A stretch of DNA of 44,688 nt from the NCBI GenBank assembly GCA_009695465.1, contig SIAW01000009.1, positions 1 to 44,688 on the forward strand, in the 5' to 3' direction. This DNA is from Pedosphaera sp. (GTDB taxonomy: Bacteria; Verrucomicrobiota; Verrucomicrobiia; Limisphaerales; UBA1100). The translations under genes and the position numbers were made by a program. Of the stretch, positions 17,981 through 25,838 are shown in pieces; position 1 is the stretch's first letter, and each line of letters starts with the position of its first letter. The notes under the pieces were generated by a model, which searched no databases, had not been told where the DNA came from, and saw nothing but the letters and a program-made list of their open reading frames with translations.

Positions 17981-20689
17981 GTGAGTGCGATTCCGCCCAA
18001 GCCTTCGTTGCTCGAACGCGCCCTCAACGCCGTGGCCGATGCGGTGTGCGCCCATCCGCGCCGGTTCATTGTGCCGCAATATCTGCTGGCCATCGCGTGC
18101 GTGGTGTACACGGTGTTCTGTCTGGGATTCAGCACCAGCCGCAACGACCTCGTCGGCTCCAACAAGCCTTATCACAACACCTACCTGAAATTTTTGAAGG
18201 AGTTCCCGCTGCAGGACGACTTGGTCGCCATCGTGGAGAGCGATCAGGTGGAGCGCAACCGCCAGTTCGTCGCGCGATTGGGCGCGCGCTTGGAGGCCGA
18301 GCCGGAGATTTTCCGCAGCGTGTTTTACCGGCGCGACCTGCGCACGATGGGCACCAACACCCTGCTCATCACGCCGGAAAAAGATCTGCGCGAGCTGGCC
18401 GACAAGCTCGCCGGTTATCGCCCCTTCATCGCCACGTTTGCCCAAGCCACGAACCTTCAATCCTTCTTCGACCAGATCAACGATCAATTCCTCGCCACCG
18501 CCGCGCAGAAAAAGGAGGACATCGACAAGCTCATCCAATCTCTGCCCGCGCTGCAAAAGATCATCCGCCAAACCGCCAACTGCATCACGATGCCCGGACG
18601 ACCGCCGCCGCCGGGGATGGGCGCGTTCATCGGCTCGCCCGAGGCCGAGCAGCAGATGCACCTCTCCTACGCCGACGGCCATCTGTTCCTCGTCACGGCG
18701 CATGCTGCGAAGAAAAATCTCAACGCCCGCGCCGTGGAACGCCTGCGCGAACTGGTGGCCGCCGTCAGTCTGGAAGTGCCCGGCATCAACACCGGCGTCA
18801 CCGGCGAGCCGGTGCTCGAATACGACGAGATGGCGCAGGCGCAAACCGACACCACGCGCGCCACAGTGCTCTCGCTGGTGTTGGTGGCGCTCATTTTTAT
18901 TTTCGGCTATCACGAAACGGGGCGGCCGCTCAAAGCCACGTTGGCGTTGCTGATTGGCATCGCGTACACGATGGCGTGGACGACGGCCGCCGTGGGCCAT
19001 CTCAACATCCTCACCATCACCTTCGCGCCCATCCTGATCGGACTGGCGATTGATTTTGGCGTACACCTCGTCACGCGCTACGAGGAAGAATTGCGCGCCG
19101 GTGCCGACGATCACCTCGCGCTGCACCGCGCCGTGGTGAACACCGGCAAAGGCATCTTCACCGGCTGCCTCACCACCGCGATCGCGTTCCTCGCGATGGG
19201 CCTGACGGATTTCGATGGCATCCGCGAGATGGGCACCATCGCCGGGGGCGGATTGATCCTCTCGCTGGTGCCGATGCTGACACTGCTGCCGGCACTGCTC
19301 CTGCGCGGCCGGCAGAATGTGCTGGATCACGAGATCGCCACACACCGCGTGGATCGCCGCGAACGACTGGAGGGTTACTGGCTGCGCCGTCCCGTGCTCG
19401 CGGTGTTGATCACCTTGGCCATCACGGGGGCAGCTTGGTGGCAGTCCCAGCGGGTGCGCTTTGATTATGATCTGCGCAATATGCAATCTGCAGGATTGCC
19501 CGCCGTGAAATGGGAGATGGAGTTGATGAATCGCGCCAGCAACTCCGTGCTCTTCGGCGCGGTGGTGGCCGACAACGCCACCGAGGCGCGCGCCTTGACC
19601 GCACGTTTGCTGGAGCTCAACGCCACGGTGGCCGATGTCATCTCCATGGCGCCATTCATCGGCGAACAATCGGAGGAGAAACTGCGTTGGATCACCGGCA
19701 TCAAGGCGCAACTGGCGGACATCCAATTCGCGCCGCCGGACATGGGTGCGGTGAATGTGCCTGAACTCACCCGCGCGCTGGGCTCGCTCAAAGGCTTCAT
19801 CCATCGCGCGCTCGAAGCGGTGCGCGAGGCCAACGAACCCGAGCTGGAACGGCAACTCCAATCGATGTGGGAAGATTTGCTGACGCTCGTGCAACTCATC
19901 GAAGCGCGCACGCCCGATGCCGCCGTCCAAATCGCACAGTTCCAGCAGGCGATGATGCGCGATGTGCGCGAGACCTTCGCCGTGTTGCAGCATCAAAGCA
20001 CCAATCGCGTGCTGGCGGCGCAGTCGTTGCCGCAGTCGTTGCAAGATCGCTTCATCGCTCCGGAGACAGGCCGCCTGCTGCTGCGCGTGCAACCCCGCGG
20101 CGACATCTGGCAGCGCGATGTGCAGGCGCAGTTTGTCCGCGAAGTGCGCACGGTGTATCCGGGCATCACCGGCACACCGGTGCAGTTGTTCGAGTACACG
20201 GAACTGCTGCGTTCCAGTTATGTGACGGCCGCGGGCTACGCGCTGGCGGCGGTGGCGCTCATGGTGTGGCTGCATTTTCGCAGCGTGCCCTGCGTGCTGC
20301 TCTCACTCTTGCCGGTGGTGATTGGCGGCGTGTGGATGGTGGGGGTGATGGCGCTGGCGGGCGTGAGTTTTAATCCGGCCAACATCATGACATTGCCACT
20401 GGTCGTGGGCATCGGTGTGACCAACGGCGTGCACATCCTCAACCGGTTTGCCGAGGAACAACATCCGGCCATCCTCGGCCGCAGCACGGGCAAGGCCATC
20501 ATCGTCTCGGGCCTGACGACGGTGGCGGGCTTTGGCAGTCTCATCATTGCCCGACATCAAGGCATTGAAAGCCTCGGGCTAGTGATGGCCGTGGGGACGG
20601 CGACGTGCATGGTGGCGGCGCTGGTGTTCCTGCCTGCCTTGCTCACGCTGATGATGGGACGCGGCTGGAGGCTGAGCCGAGCAGGATGA
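17981..20689 (+). CDS. RND/MMPL-superfamily transporter, HpnN-like
   Basis: Inner-membrane transporter of 902 residues with two tandem halves. Each half has an N-terminal helix, a large periplasmic domain and five further helices, giving 12 in all (for example FIVPQYLLAIACVVYTVF; ATVLSLVLVALIFIFGY; YVTAAGYALAAVALMVW). This is the layout of HpnN, which moves hopanoids to the outer membrane, and of related lipid exporters. Asp358 in LAIDFGVHL lies in the helix that relays protons in RND pumps; the equivalent in the second half is VGIGVTNGVHIL, with no acidic residue. GTG start; no clear ribosome site. No hopanoid synthesis genes are in the window, so the cargo is unknown. The mla genes follow. 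Confidence 0.88.
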   Translation: MSAIPPKPSLLERALNAVADAVCAHPRRFIVPQYLLAIACVVYTVFCLGFSTSRNDLVGSNKPYHNTYLKFLKEFPLQDDLVAIVESDQVERNRQFVARLGARLEAEPEIFRSVFYRRDLRTMGTNTLLITPEKDLRELADKLAGYRPFIATFAQATNLQSFFDQINDQFLATAAQKKEDIDKLIQSLPALQKIIRQTANCITMPGRPPPPGMGAFIGSPEAEQQMHLSYADGHLFLVTAHAAKKNLNARAVERLRELVAAVSLEVPGINTGVTGEPVLEYDEMAQAQTDTTRATVLSLVLVALIFIFGYHETGRPLKATLALLIGIAYTMAWTTAAVGHLNILTITFAPILIGLAIDFGVHLVTRYEEELRAGADDHLALHRAVVNTGKGIFTGCLTTAIAFLAMGLTDFDGIREMGTIAGGGLILSLVPMLTLLPALLLRGRQNVLDHEIATHRVDRRERLEGYWLRRPVLAVLITLAITGAAWWQSQRVRFDYDLRNMQSAGLPAVKWEMELMNRASNSVLFGAVVADNATEARALTARLLELNATVADVISMAPFIGEQSEEKLRWITGIKAQLADIQFAPPDMGAVNVPELTRALGSLKGFIHRALEAVREANEPELERQLQSMWEDLLTLVQLIEARTPDAAVQIAQFQQAMMRDVRETFAVLQHQSTNRVLAAQSLPQSLQDRFIAPETGRLLLRVQPRGDIWQRDVQAQFVREVRTVYPGITGTPVQLFEYTELLRSSYVTAAGYALAAVALMVWLHFRSVPCVLLSLLPVVIGGVWMVGVMALAGVSFNPANIMTLPLVVGIGVTNGVHILNRFAEEQHPAILGRSTGKAIIVSGLTTVAGFGSLIIARHQGIESLGLVMAVGTATCMVAALVFLPALLTLMMGRGWRLSRAG

Positions 20690-20745
20690 ATCGGTTTGAT
20701 TTCTCGGCCGCCATTGCCGATGCTCTTAAAATAATGGGGCCCGCC

Positions 20746-22209
20746 ATGCGTCAACGTCTGCTGCAATGCTGCGCCCTCGCTCTGATCGCGCTGGGGCTGG
20801 CGGCATGCACCACGCCCGGACCTGATGGCTGGTCGGCGGTGGAGGCTGGGCCGTTGATGTACGATTACCGGCTCACGCTGGAGCACGGCCACGAGGCGGG
20901 TGTGCTCGGCCCCATCTTTACAGAGCGACACGCTGGCAAGGATGCCGATGCGTACACACAGCGCACGATCCGCCCGTTCCTCTTGTGGCGCTCGATGGAT
21001 GATGGCCGCTCGGAGGAAGTGGACGTGTTGTACCCGCTGCTCACCTACCATCGCACGGGCGACGAGTACCGTTTCCAGATCATGCAATTGATTGGGTTCT
21101 CCGGCGGCCGTCATCAAGTGGGCGGGGATGAGAACAGCACGACGCTCTTCCCGTTCTATTTTGCTCGGGACTCAGGCGATCCCGCACGCGACTTCCGCGC
21201 GCTCTTTCCAATTTACGGCACGATGAAAAATCGGATGCAGCGTGACCGGATTGACTTCGTGCTCTTCCCGCTCTACGCCAAATCGCAGAAGCGCGATGTG
21301 GTGACGCGCAACTATCTCTATCCCTTCTTCCACGTGCGCGAGGGCGACCGCCTTCGCGGCTGGCAATTTTGGCCCGTGATGGGCCGCGAGGTGAAGGACT
21401 ACAATCCCCATGCGGGCGCCGCCAATCCCGGCGGACACGCCAAGTCGTTTTTTGCCTGGCCGTTTTATAGCCATGCCGAGACGGGCATCGGCACTGCAAA
21501 ACACACCACGATTGATGCGCTGCTGCCGCTCTACAGCATGCGCCGTTCGCCGCAGCGCGCGGACACCACGCTCCTCTGGCCGTTCTTCAACTACACCGCC
21601 GATGCCGCAAACAAGTACACCGAGTACAGCGCGCCGTGGCCGTTCATCGTGTGGGGAGACAGCAATGGAACTGAGACCAAGAAAAGTATCCACCGTGTCT
21701 GGCCGTTGTTTGGCCGCGAGCAGAGCGCCGAGTTGACCAAGGAATTCTATCTCTGGCCGCTCTATCAAAAACACCGGCTGGACACCCAAAGCATCCTGCG
21801 CGAACGCGATCGCGTGCTGGGCGTCCTCTACTCCCGCTCGCACGAGGTGCGCAAGGAGACCGGCGAAATCCGCGACCGCACGGATGTCTGGCCGTTGTAC
21901 TCCTACAAGCGCACGGGTGCCACGGAGTACCGCCAGTTCCCGTCGCTCTTCGAACCGTTGCGCCCGGACAATCCGGGCATGGAGCGCAACTACTCGCCCT
22001 TGGTCGCCATCTGGCGGTCGGAATCCAACTCCGCCACGGGCGTCAGCAGCAGTTCCTTTCTCTGGCATTTGGTGCGGACTGAGTCCTCGGCAAAGGCAGA
22101 AAAGTGCTCGCTCCTCTTCGGCCTGTTCCGGTATAAAAGCAACGAGGAGGCGCGGGAATTGAGGCTCTTGTGGCTGTTGCCCATTCGCTGGGGCGGCCCC
22201 GCGCGTTGA
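20746..22209 (+). CDS. Unrecognised lipoprotein with repeated (L/W)P(L/F)(Y/F) strands
   Basis: I do not recognise this family. The start gives a lipoprotein signal, MRQRLL followed by a hydrophobic run and the lipobox LAAC, for a 487-residue precursor. Alternatives at 20734 and at 20686 (ATGA overlap with the RND stop) would add 4 or 20 residues. The rest is built from at least a dozen short hydrophobic strands centred on proline, alternating with charged loops: VLYPLLTY, TLFPFYFA, VLFPLYAK, YLYPFFHV, FAWPFYSH, LLWPFFNY, RVWPLFGR, YLWPLYQK, VWPLYSYK. This suggests a repetitive beta fold. It sits between the RND gene and mlaE (four bases), so it may be a periplasmic or outer-membrane partner in lipid transport. 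That role is inferred. Confidence 0.75.
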   Translation: MRQRLLQCCALALIALGLAACTTPGPDGWSAVEAGPLMYDYRLTLEHGHEAGVLGPIFTERHAGKDADAYTQRTIRPFLLWRSMDDGRSEEVDVLYPLLTYHRTGDEYRFQIMQLIGFSGGRHQVGGDENSTTLFPFYFARDSGDPARDFRALFPIYGTMKNRMQRDRIDFVLFPLYAKSQKRDVVTRNYLYPFFHVREGDRLRGWQFWPVMGREVKDYNPHAGAANPGGHAKSFFAWPFYSHAETGIGTAKHTTIDALLPLYSMRRSPQRADTTLLWPFFNYTADAANKYTEYSAPWPFIVWGDSNGTETKKSIHRVWPLFGREQSAELTKEFYLWPLYQKHRLDTQSILRERDRVLGVLYSRSHEVRKETGEIRDRTDVWPLYSYKRTGATEYRQFPSLFEPLRPDNPGMERNYSPLVAIWRSESNSATGVSSSSFLWHLVRTESSAKAEKCSLLFGLFRYKSNEEARELRLLWLLPIRWGGPAR

Positions 22210-22213
22210 CGCC

Positions 22214-22957
22214 ATGTTTTTCCAGGACATCGGCCAAGCCGTATTGCTGTTCTGCCGCGCCCTGCGGCAGTGGCCGGCGGTTTGGCGCGAGCGCCAGAAA
22301 GTCTGGGAACAGTTGCACGAGATCGGCAACGCCAGTCTGTTCATGGCCTGCTTGCTCGCGTTCTTCATCGGCGGCGTGTTGGCGCTGCAGACCGGGCCGG
22401 TGATGAGCGATCGTGGTGTCAGCAACTTCATCGGCGGCATGGTGGGCTTGGCCATGTGCAAGGAACTGGGGCCGGTGATGATGGCGGTGCTCATCTCCGG
22501 GCGCATCGGCAGCGCCATGGCCGCAGAGATCGGTTCCATGCAGGTGTATCAAGAGATCGACGCGCTGCGCACGATGAACATCGACCCCGTGCGTTACCTC
22601 GTGTTGCCGCGACTGGTGGCCATCGTGGTGGGACTGCCGCTCTTGGTGCTCTTCGCGGTGGTGGTGGGTTGGATGGGCGGCGCGTTGGTGTGCATGTCCA
22701 ACCCGGAAATCAATCTCACCTACAACGGCTACATGAACAGCCTCTCCAACATGGTACGCGTCGGCGACGTGGCCAATGGGCTGATCAAGAGCATCGCGTT
22801 CGCGGTGGTGATCGGCGTCGTGTCCTGTCATCAGGGGCTGAACACGATTGGCGGACCGCGTGGCGTGGGGCGGTCGGTGACCAAGGCGGTGGTCAATTCC
22901 ATCGTGATGATCCTCATGCTGGATTACGTGCTCACCCGGCTGATGATCCGCCTATGA
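22214..22957 (+). CDS. mlaE: MlaE-family lipid ABC transporter permease
   Basis: Inner-membrane permease of the MlaE family, 247 residues, with an N-terminal interface helix (FFQDIGQAVLLFCRALRQ) and about five membrane helices. Signature segments are CKELGPVMMAVLISGRIGSAMAAEIGSM and the EIDALRTMNIDP loop that contacts the ATPase, followed by PRLVAIVVGLPLL. The complex moves phospholipid or other lipid between the inner membrane and an MCE protein. Its stop overlaps the mlaF start as ATGA. The start lies four bases after the lipoprotein stop. Confidence 0.93.
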   Translation: MFFQDIGQAVLLFCRALRQWPAVWRERQKVWEQLHEIGNASLFMACLLAFFIGGVLALQTGPVMSDRGVSNFIGGMVGLAMCKELGPVMMAVLISGRIGSAMAAEIGSMQVYQEIDALRTMNIDPVRYLVLPRLVAIVVGLPLLVLFAVVVGWMGGALVCMSNPEINLTYNGYMNSLSNMVRVGDVANGLIKSIAFAVVIGVVSCHQGLNTIGGPRGVGRSVTKAVVNSIVMILMLDYVLTRLMIRL

Positions 22958-23712
22958 AATCCGCGCCCACCAGCAACGGCGGCGGTGTGCCGGTCGTGAT
23001 TCGCGGCCTGCACAAGTCACTCGCGGGGCAGCCGGTGTTGTGCGGCGTGGATCTCGCAATTGAGCCGGGCGAAATCTTTGTCATCATGGGCCCCAGCGGC
23101 AGCGGCAAAAGCGTTCTGCTGCGCCACATCATCGGGCTGACGTCGCCCGACGCGGGCGAGGTGCTCATCGGCGGCGAATCCATCCAGTCGCCGAGCGTGC
23201 GCGACCGCATCCGCATGGCGATGGTGTTCCAGTCCGGCGCGCTGCTCAACTCGCTGACGGTGGCCGAGAATGTCGGCCTCTACTTGCGCGAGCACGCCCT
23301 GCTGCCGCCCGCGCAGATTGACGCGCGCGTGGCCGAAAAACTGGCGGCGGTGGGATTGACGGGGCAGGAAGACAAGCTGCCCGGCGAACTTTCTGGCGGC
23401 ATGAAAAAGCGCGTGGCTATCGCGCGCGCGCTGGTGGTGGAGCCGCAGTTGCTCTTGTACGACGAACCGACCAGCGAGCTGGATCCCATGATGGCGGCGA
23501 CTGTCAGCCGCGAGATTGTCGCACTGCAACGCCGTCTTCACGTCACCTCCATTATCGTGTCGCACGACCGCGACTTGGCCTTTGGCATCGCGCACCGGCT
23601 GGCGATCATCCGCGAGGGTCGCATTCTCTGCGTGGGCACGCCCGAGGCGGTGCGCGCGCTGCCCGACGCGGGCGTCCGCGAATTCCTTGACGCCAATTTC
23701 AAACACGCCTAA
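22954..23712 (+). CDS. mlaF: MlaF-family lipid ABC transporter ATPase
   Basis: Cytoplasmic ATPase of 252 residues that powers the MlaE permease. Walker A is GPSGSGKS, the signature is LSGGMKKR, Walker B is LLLYDEPTSELDP, and the switch His is in IIVSHDRDLAF. The methionine-lysine in SGGMKKR is typical of Mla-type ATPases. The ATG overlaps the mlaE stop; a longer upstream frame exists but is the mlaE shadow. It opens with KSAPTSNGGG, an unstructured tail before the first strand. The mlaD gene begins 12 bases after its stop. Confidence 0.93.
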   Translation: MKSAPTSNGGGVPVVIRGLHKSLAGQPVLCGVDLAIEPGEIFVIMGPSGSGKSVLLRHIIGLTSPDAGEVLIGGESIQSPSVRDRIRMAMVFQSGALLNSLTVAENVGLYLREHALLPPAQIDARVAEKLAAVGLTGQEDKLPGELSGGMKKRVAIARALVVEPQLLLYDEPTSELDPMMAATVSREIVALQRRLHVTSIIVSHDRDLAFGIAHRLAIIREGRILCVGTPEAVRALPDAGVREFLDANFKHA

Positions 23713-23724
23713 ACCCGACACACC

Positions 23725-25098
23725 ATGAAAGACAAACTCGAAACACGCATAGGCTACTTCTTTGTCTTTGCCGTGCTGGCAGCGATCTTGGTGCTGGAGA
23801 TGTCTGACAACCTCAGCCTCTTCCGCAAGACCTACGTGCTCTACGCGGACTTCCACAATGTCAACGAGCTGAAGTCGGGCGACCCGGTGAAGTTGTCGGG
23901 CGTATCCATCGGCAAAGTGGACAGCATCAAATTCAACGCGGCCGGCGGCAAACCGGTGCGCGTCACGCTGCGCATCAACACCGACTATCAATTCCGCATC
24001 CACGCCGACAGCACTGCCACCATCGCCTTCACGGGATTGATGGGGCAGAACTTTGTGGACATCCGTCCCGGCCTCTCACAGACGCGACTGGCCGCCGGCG
24101 GTGTGCTGGAGACCACCGAGCAGGCCAATCTCAACTCCATGTTGCAAACGATGAACACCGTGGCCGATGGCATCAAAGCCGTCACCGACAGTTTCGCCGG
24201 GGTGCGGATTGATAGCATCGTCGGGCCGATGGGGCATTTCCTGAAGGACAACACCAATCGGCTCTACACCATCGTGCAGAACCTCGAATCGTTGTCCTCG
24301 CAGATGTCCAACAGCAACGGCACCGTTGCCCGCCTGTTGCAGGACGACAAACTGTACCTGTCACTGACGAGCGCCGCCGCCAACATCGAATCTTTCTCCG
24401 GCAAGATCGCCAAGGGCGAAGGCACCATCGGCAAGCTGGTGGCCAGCGAGGAGCTCTACAAATCCATCCAGCAAGTGGCCGCGGATCTGCAGACCGTCGC
24501 GGGCAAAGTGGCCAAAGGCGAAGGCACCATCGGCAAGCTGGTGGCCGACGATAAACTCTATCAGTCCCTCACCACCACCAGCACGGACTTGGGCAAAGTC
24601 GCTGCGGATCTCAAGATCGCGACCGCCAAGATGGCCAGCGGCAACGGCACCGTCGCCCGCCTGTTGAATGATGGCGACGTGTACAATTCCATCAAGGCCA
24701 GCACGCAGTCGCTGGAGAAAGCAACGGCCAAGCTCGAGACCTTCGCCACCGAGGCCACCGCGCTGGCGACTGATGCCCGCAAAACCGTCGGCACCGCCAA
24801 CGGCGCCGTGGCCACCGCGCAGCGCGTGCTCGAGAAAATTGACACGGGCAACGGCACCATCAGCAGGCTGATCAATGACGATAAGTTGTATCTGGAATCC
24901 GCCATCGCCATGCAGAACCTTCGGGAGATTTTGGACAAGATCAACTGGGGCCAAGGCACCCTGGCCAACTTACTCAACGACGACAGCCTTTTCAAGAACG
25001 CCCGCGCCACGCTGCAGAAGATGGACAACGCCACTTCCAGCATCGAGGATCAAGGCCCCATCAGCGTGCTGGGCATCCTTTTCAACGGACTTTTTTAA
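23725..25098 (+). CDS. mlaD: MlaD/MCE-domain lipid-binding protein with C-terminal repeats
   Basis: Periplasmic lipid-binding protein of 457 residues anchored by one N-terminal helix (GYFFVFAVLAAILVLEM). The MCE domain follows at about 40-125 (YADFHNVNELKSGDPVKLSGVSIGKV; FTGLMGQNFVDIRPG). MCE proteins form hexamers that pass lipid to or from the MlaE permease. The rest is helical with six copies of a GTxxxLLxDDxLY motif, annotated separately. At 457 residues it is far longer than E. coli MlaD (about 183), so it may form a longer tunnel or needle spanning more of the periplasm, as other long MCE proteins do. No MlaB, MlaC or MlaA gene is seen here. Confidence 0.92.
   Translation: MKDKLETRIGYFFVFAVLAAILVLEMSDNLSLFRKTYVLYADFHNVNELKSGDPVKLSGVSIGKVDSIKFNAAGGKPVRVTLRINTDYQFRIHADSTATIAFTGLMGQNFVDIRPGLSQTRLAAGGVLETTEQANLNSMLQTMNTVADGIKAVTDSFAGVRIDSIVGPMGHFLKDNTNRLYTIVQNLESLSSQMSNSNGTVARLLQDDKLYLSLTSAAANIESFSGKIAKGEGTIGKLVASEELYKSIQQVAADLQTVAGKVAKGEGTIGKLVADDKLYQSLTTTSTDLGKVAADLKIATAKMASGNGTVARLLNDGDVYNSIKASTQSLEKATAKLETFATEATALATDARKTVGTANGAVATAQRVLEKIDTGNGTISRLINDDKLYLESAIAMQNLREILDKINWGQGTLANLLNDDSLFKNARATLQKMDNATSSIEDQGPISVLGILFNGLF
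24316..24993 (+). repeat. 34-residue periodic repeat inside mlaD
   Basis: Six copies of a motif of the form (N/E/Q)GT(V/I/L)xx LLxDDxLY begin at MlaD residues 198, 232, 266, 307, 376 and 410. Spacings are 34, 34, 41, 69 and 34, so the 69 gap may hide one degenerate unit. The second and third copies are almost identical in DNA, with a 30-base match starting at 24415 and 24517, 102 bases apart. That suggests recent internal duplication. Residues between motifs look like amphipathic helices. Confidence 0.75.
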
Positions 25099-25105
25099 GC
25101 CCGCA

Positions 25106-25735
25106 TCAGGCCAACAACTGCGCCACCGCTGCCCGTGTTGTGGGGGCCACAGCGCCCGCGCGGGCTTGCGCGTAATCCAACAAACCCTGTCGCGGCGACT
25201 GCGCGTACACGGCCAGCAGCAATCCCAGCACGACCAGATGATAGCCGGGGCTTTGGCCAGCGGTCACAGCAGCGGCGTATCGCGTGAGCAATCGTTCATC
25301 GCGCAGCGGGCGCAGGCCTTGCAGGCCGCAGCGCCCCAGCTCGCGGCTGGCGGCGGTGAACTCTTTCCACGAGGTGTTGGCGGCCAGTGATTGATCCAGC
25401 GCCATCAGTTCGCGAGTTCGCCCGGCGCGTGCATGTTCAAAGGCGGCGAAGATCGCGGGCAACTCCAGCGTTTCCAGACACTGCACATCGGTGGTCGGCG
25501 GCCAGTCCGTTTGCATCTTCTCCAGCAACACAGCGTGGGGCAGCCGCGTGAGCAACGGGCCAACGGCGGCGGAAGTGGGTTGCGATTGCGACGAGGCCGG
25601 CATGACTGGCGCTGATGGTGGGCGCGGGCGGGTGGGCTTGGCAATCCACATCTGCCGAGGCGTTGCAGCGGATCGAAAAGATGATTGCACCACTTTTTGG
25701 AGGCTGTTAGTTTTCCTCTCCGGGGAAACCAGCAT
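25106..25735 (-). CDS. Hypothetical protein, C-terminal half weakly UreF-like
   Basis: Up to 209 residues; not confidently recognised. The first 65 residues are proline/serine-rich and low in structure, so the true start may be downstream, for example at MWIAKP (25651). The C-terminal half (ELMALDQSLAAN, then ASRELGRCGLQGLRPL, and GYHLVVLGLLLAVYAQSP) resembles the part of UreF after its N-terminal signature: LDRLLAA, then a repeat of S..MGRRLL, then G.H..V.G. The UreF N-terminal motif (LQLADSAFPTGGF type) is missing, the C-terminal tail is short, and no urease genes are in the window. It could be a remnant, a repurposed relative, or a chance likeness. Convergent with mlaD, seven bases apart. 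Confidence 0.5.
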   Translation of the reverse strand: MLVSPERKTNSLQKVVQSSFRSAATPRQMWIAKPTRPRPPSAPVMPASSQSQPTSAAVGPLLTRLPHAVLLEKMQTDWPPTTDVQCLETLELPAIFAAFEHARAGRTRELMALDQSLAANTSWKEFTAASRELGRCGLQGLRPLRDERLLTRYAAAVTAGQSPGYHLVVLGLLLAVYAQSPRQGLLDYAQARAGAVAPTTRAAVAQLLA

Positions 25736-25838
25736 GAACGTTTGTGCAACTGAACAACGGCGGCCGCAGGGTTGTTGATTGTTGTTACGCCGCCTCTGGG
25801 CTTATGGCTGGCGGTATTCCTCCCCATCCTCATTGACC

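Noticed and set aside
17846-20275. Open frame of 809 codons on the minus strand
   Set aside because: Antisense shadow of yebC and the RND gene; long antisense frames are expected at this GC content, and the protein is His/Arg/Gln-rich without domains.
20605-20745. Longer N-terminus for the lipoprotein gene
   Set aside because: It would bury the lipobox signal behind 20 to 47 extra residues; part of it is also the end of the RND gene in another frame.
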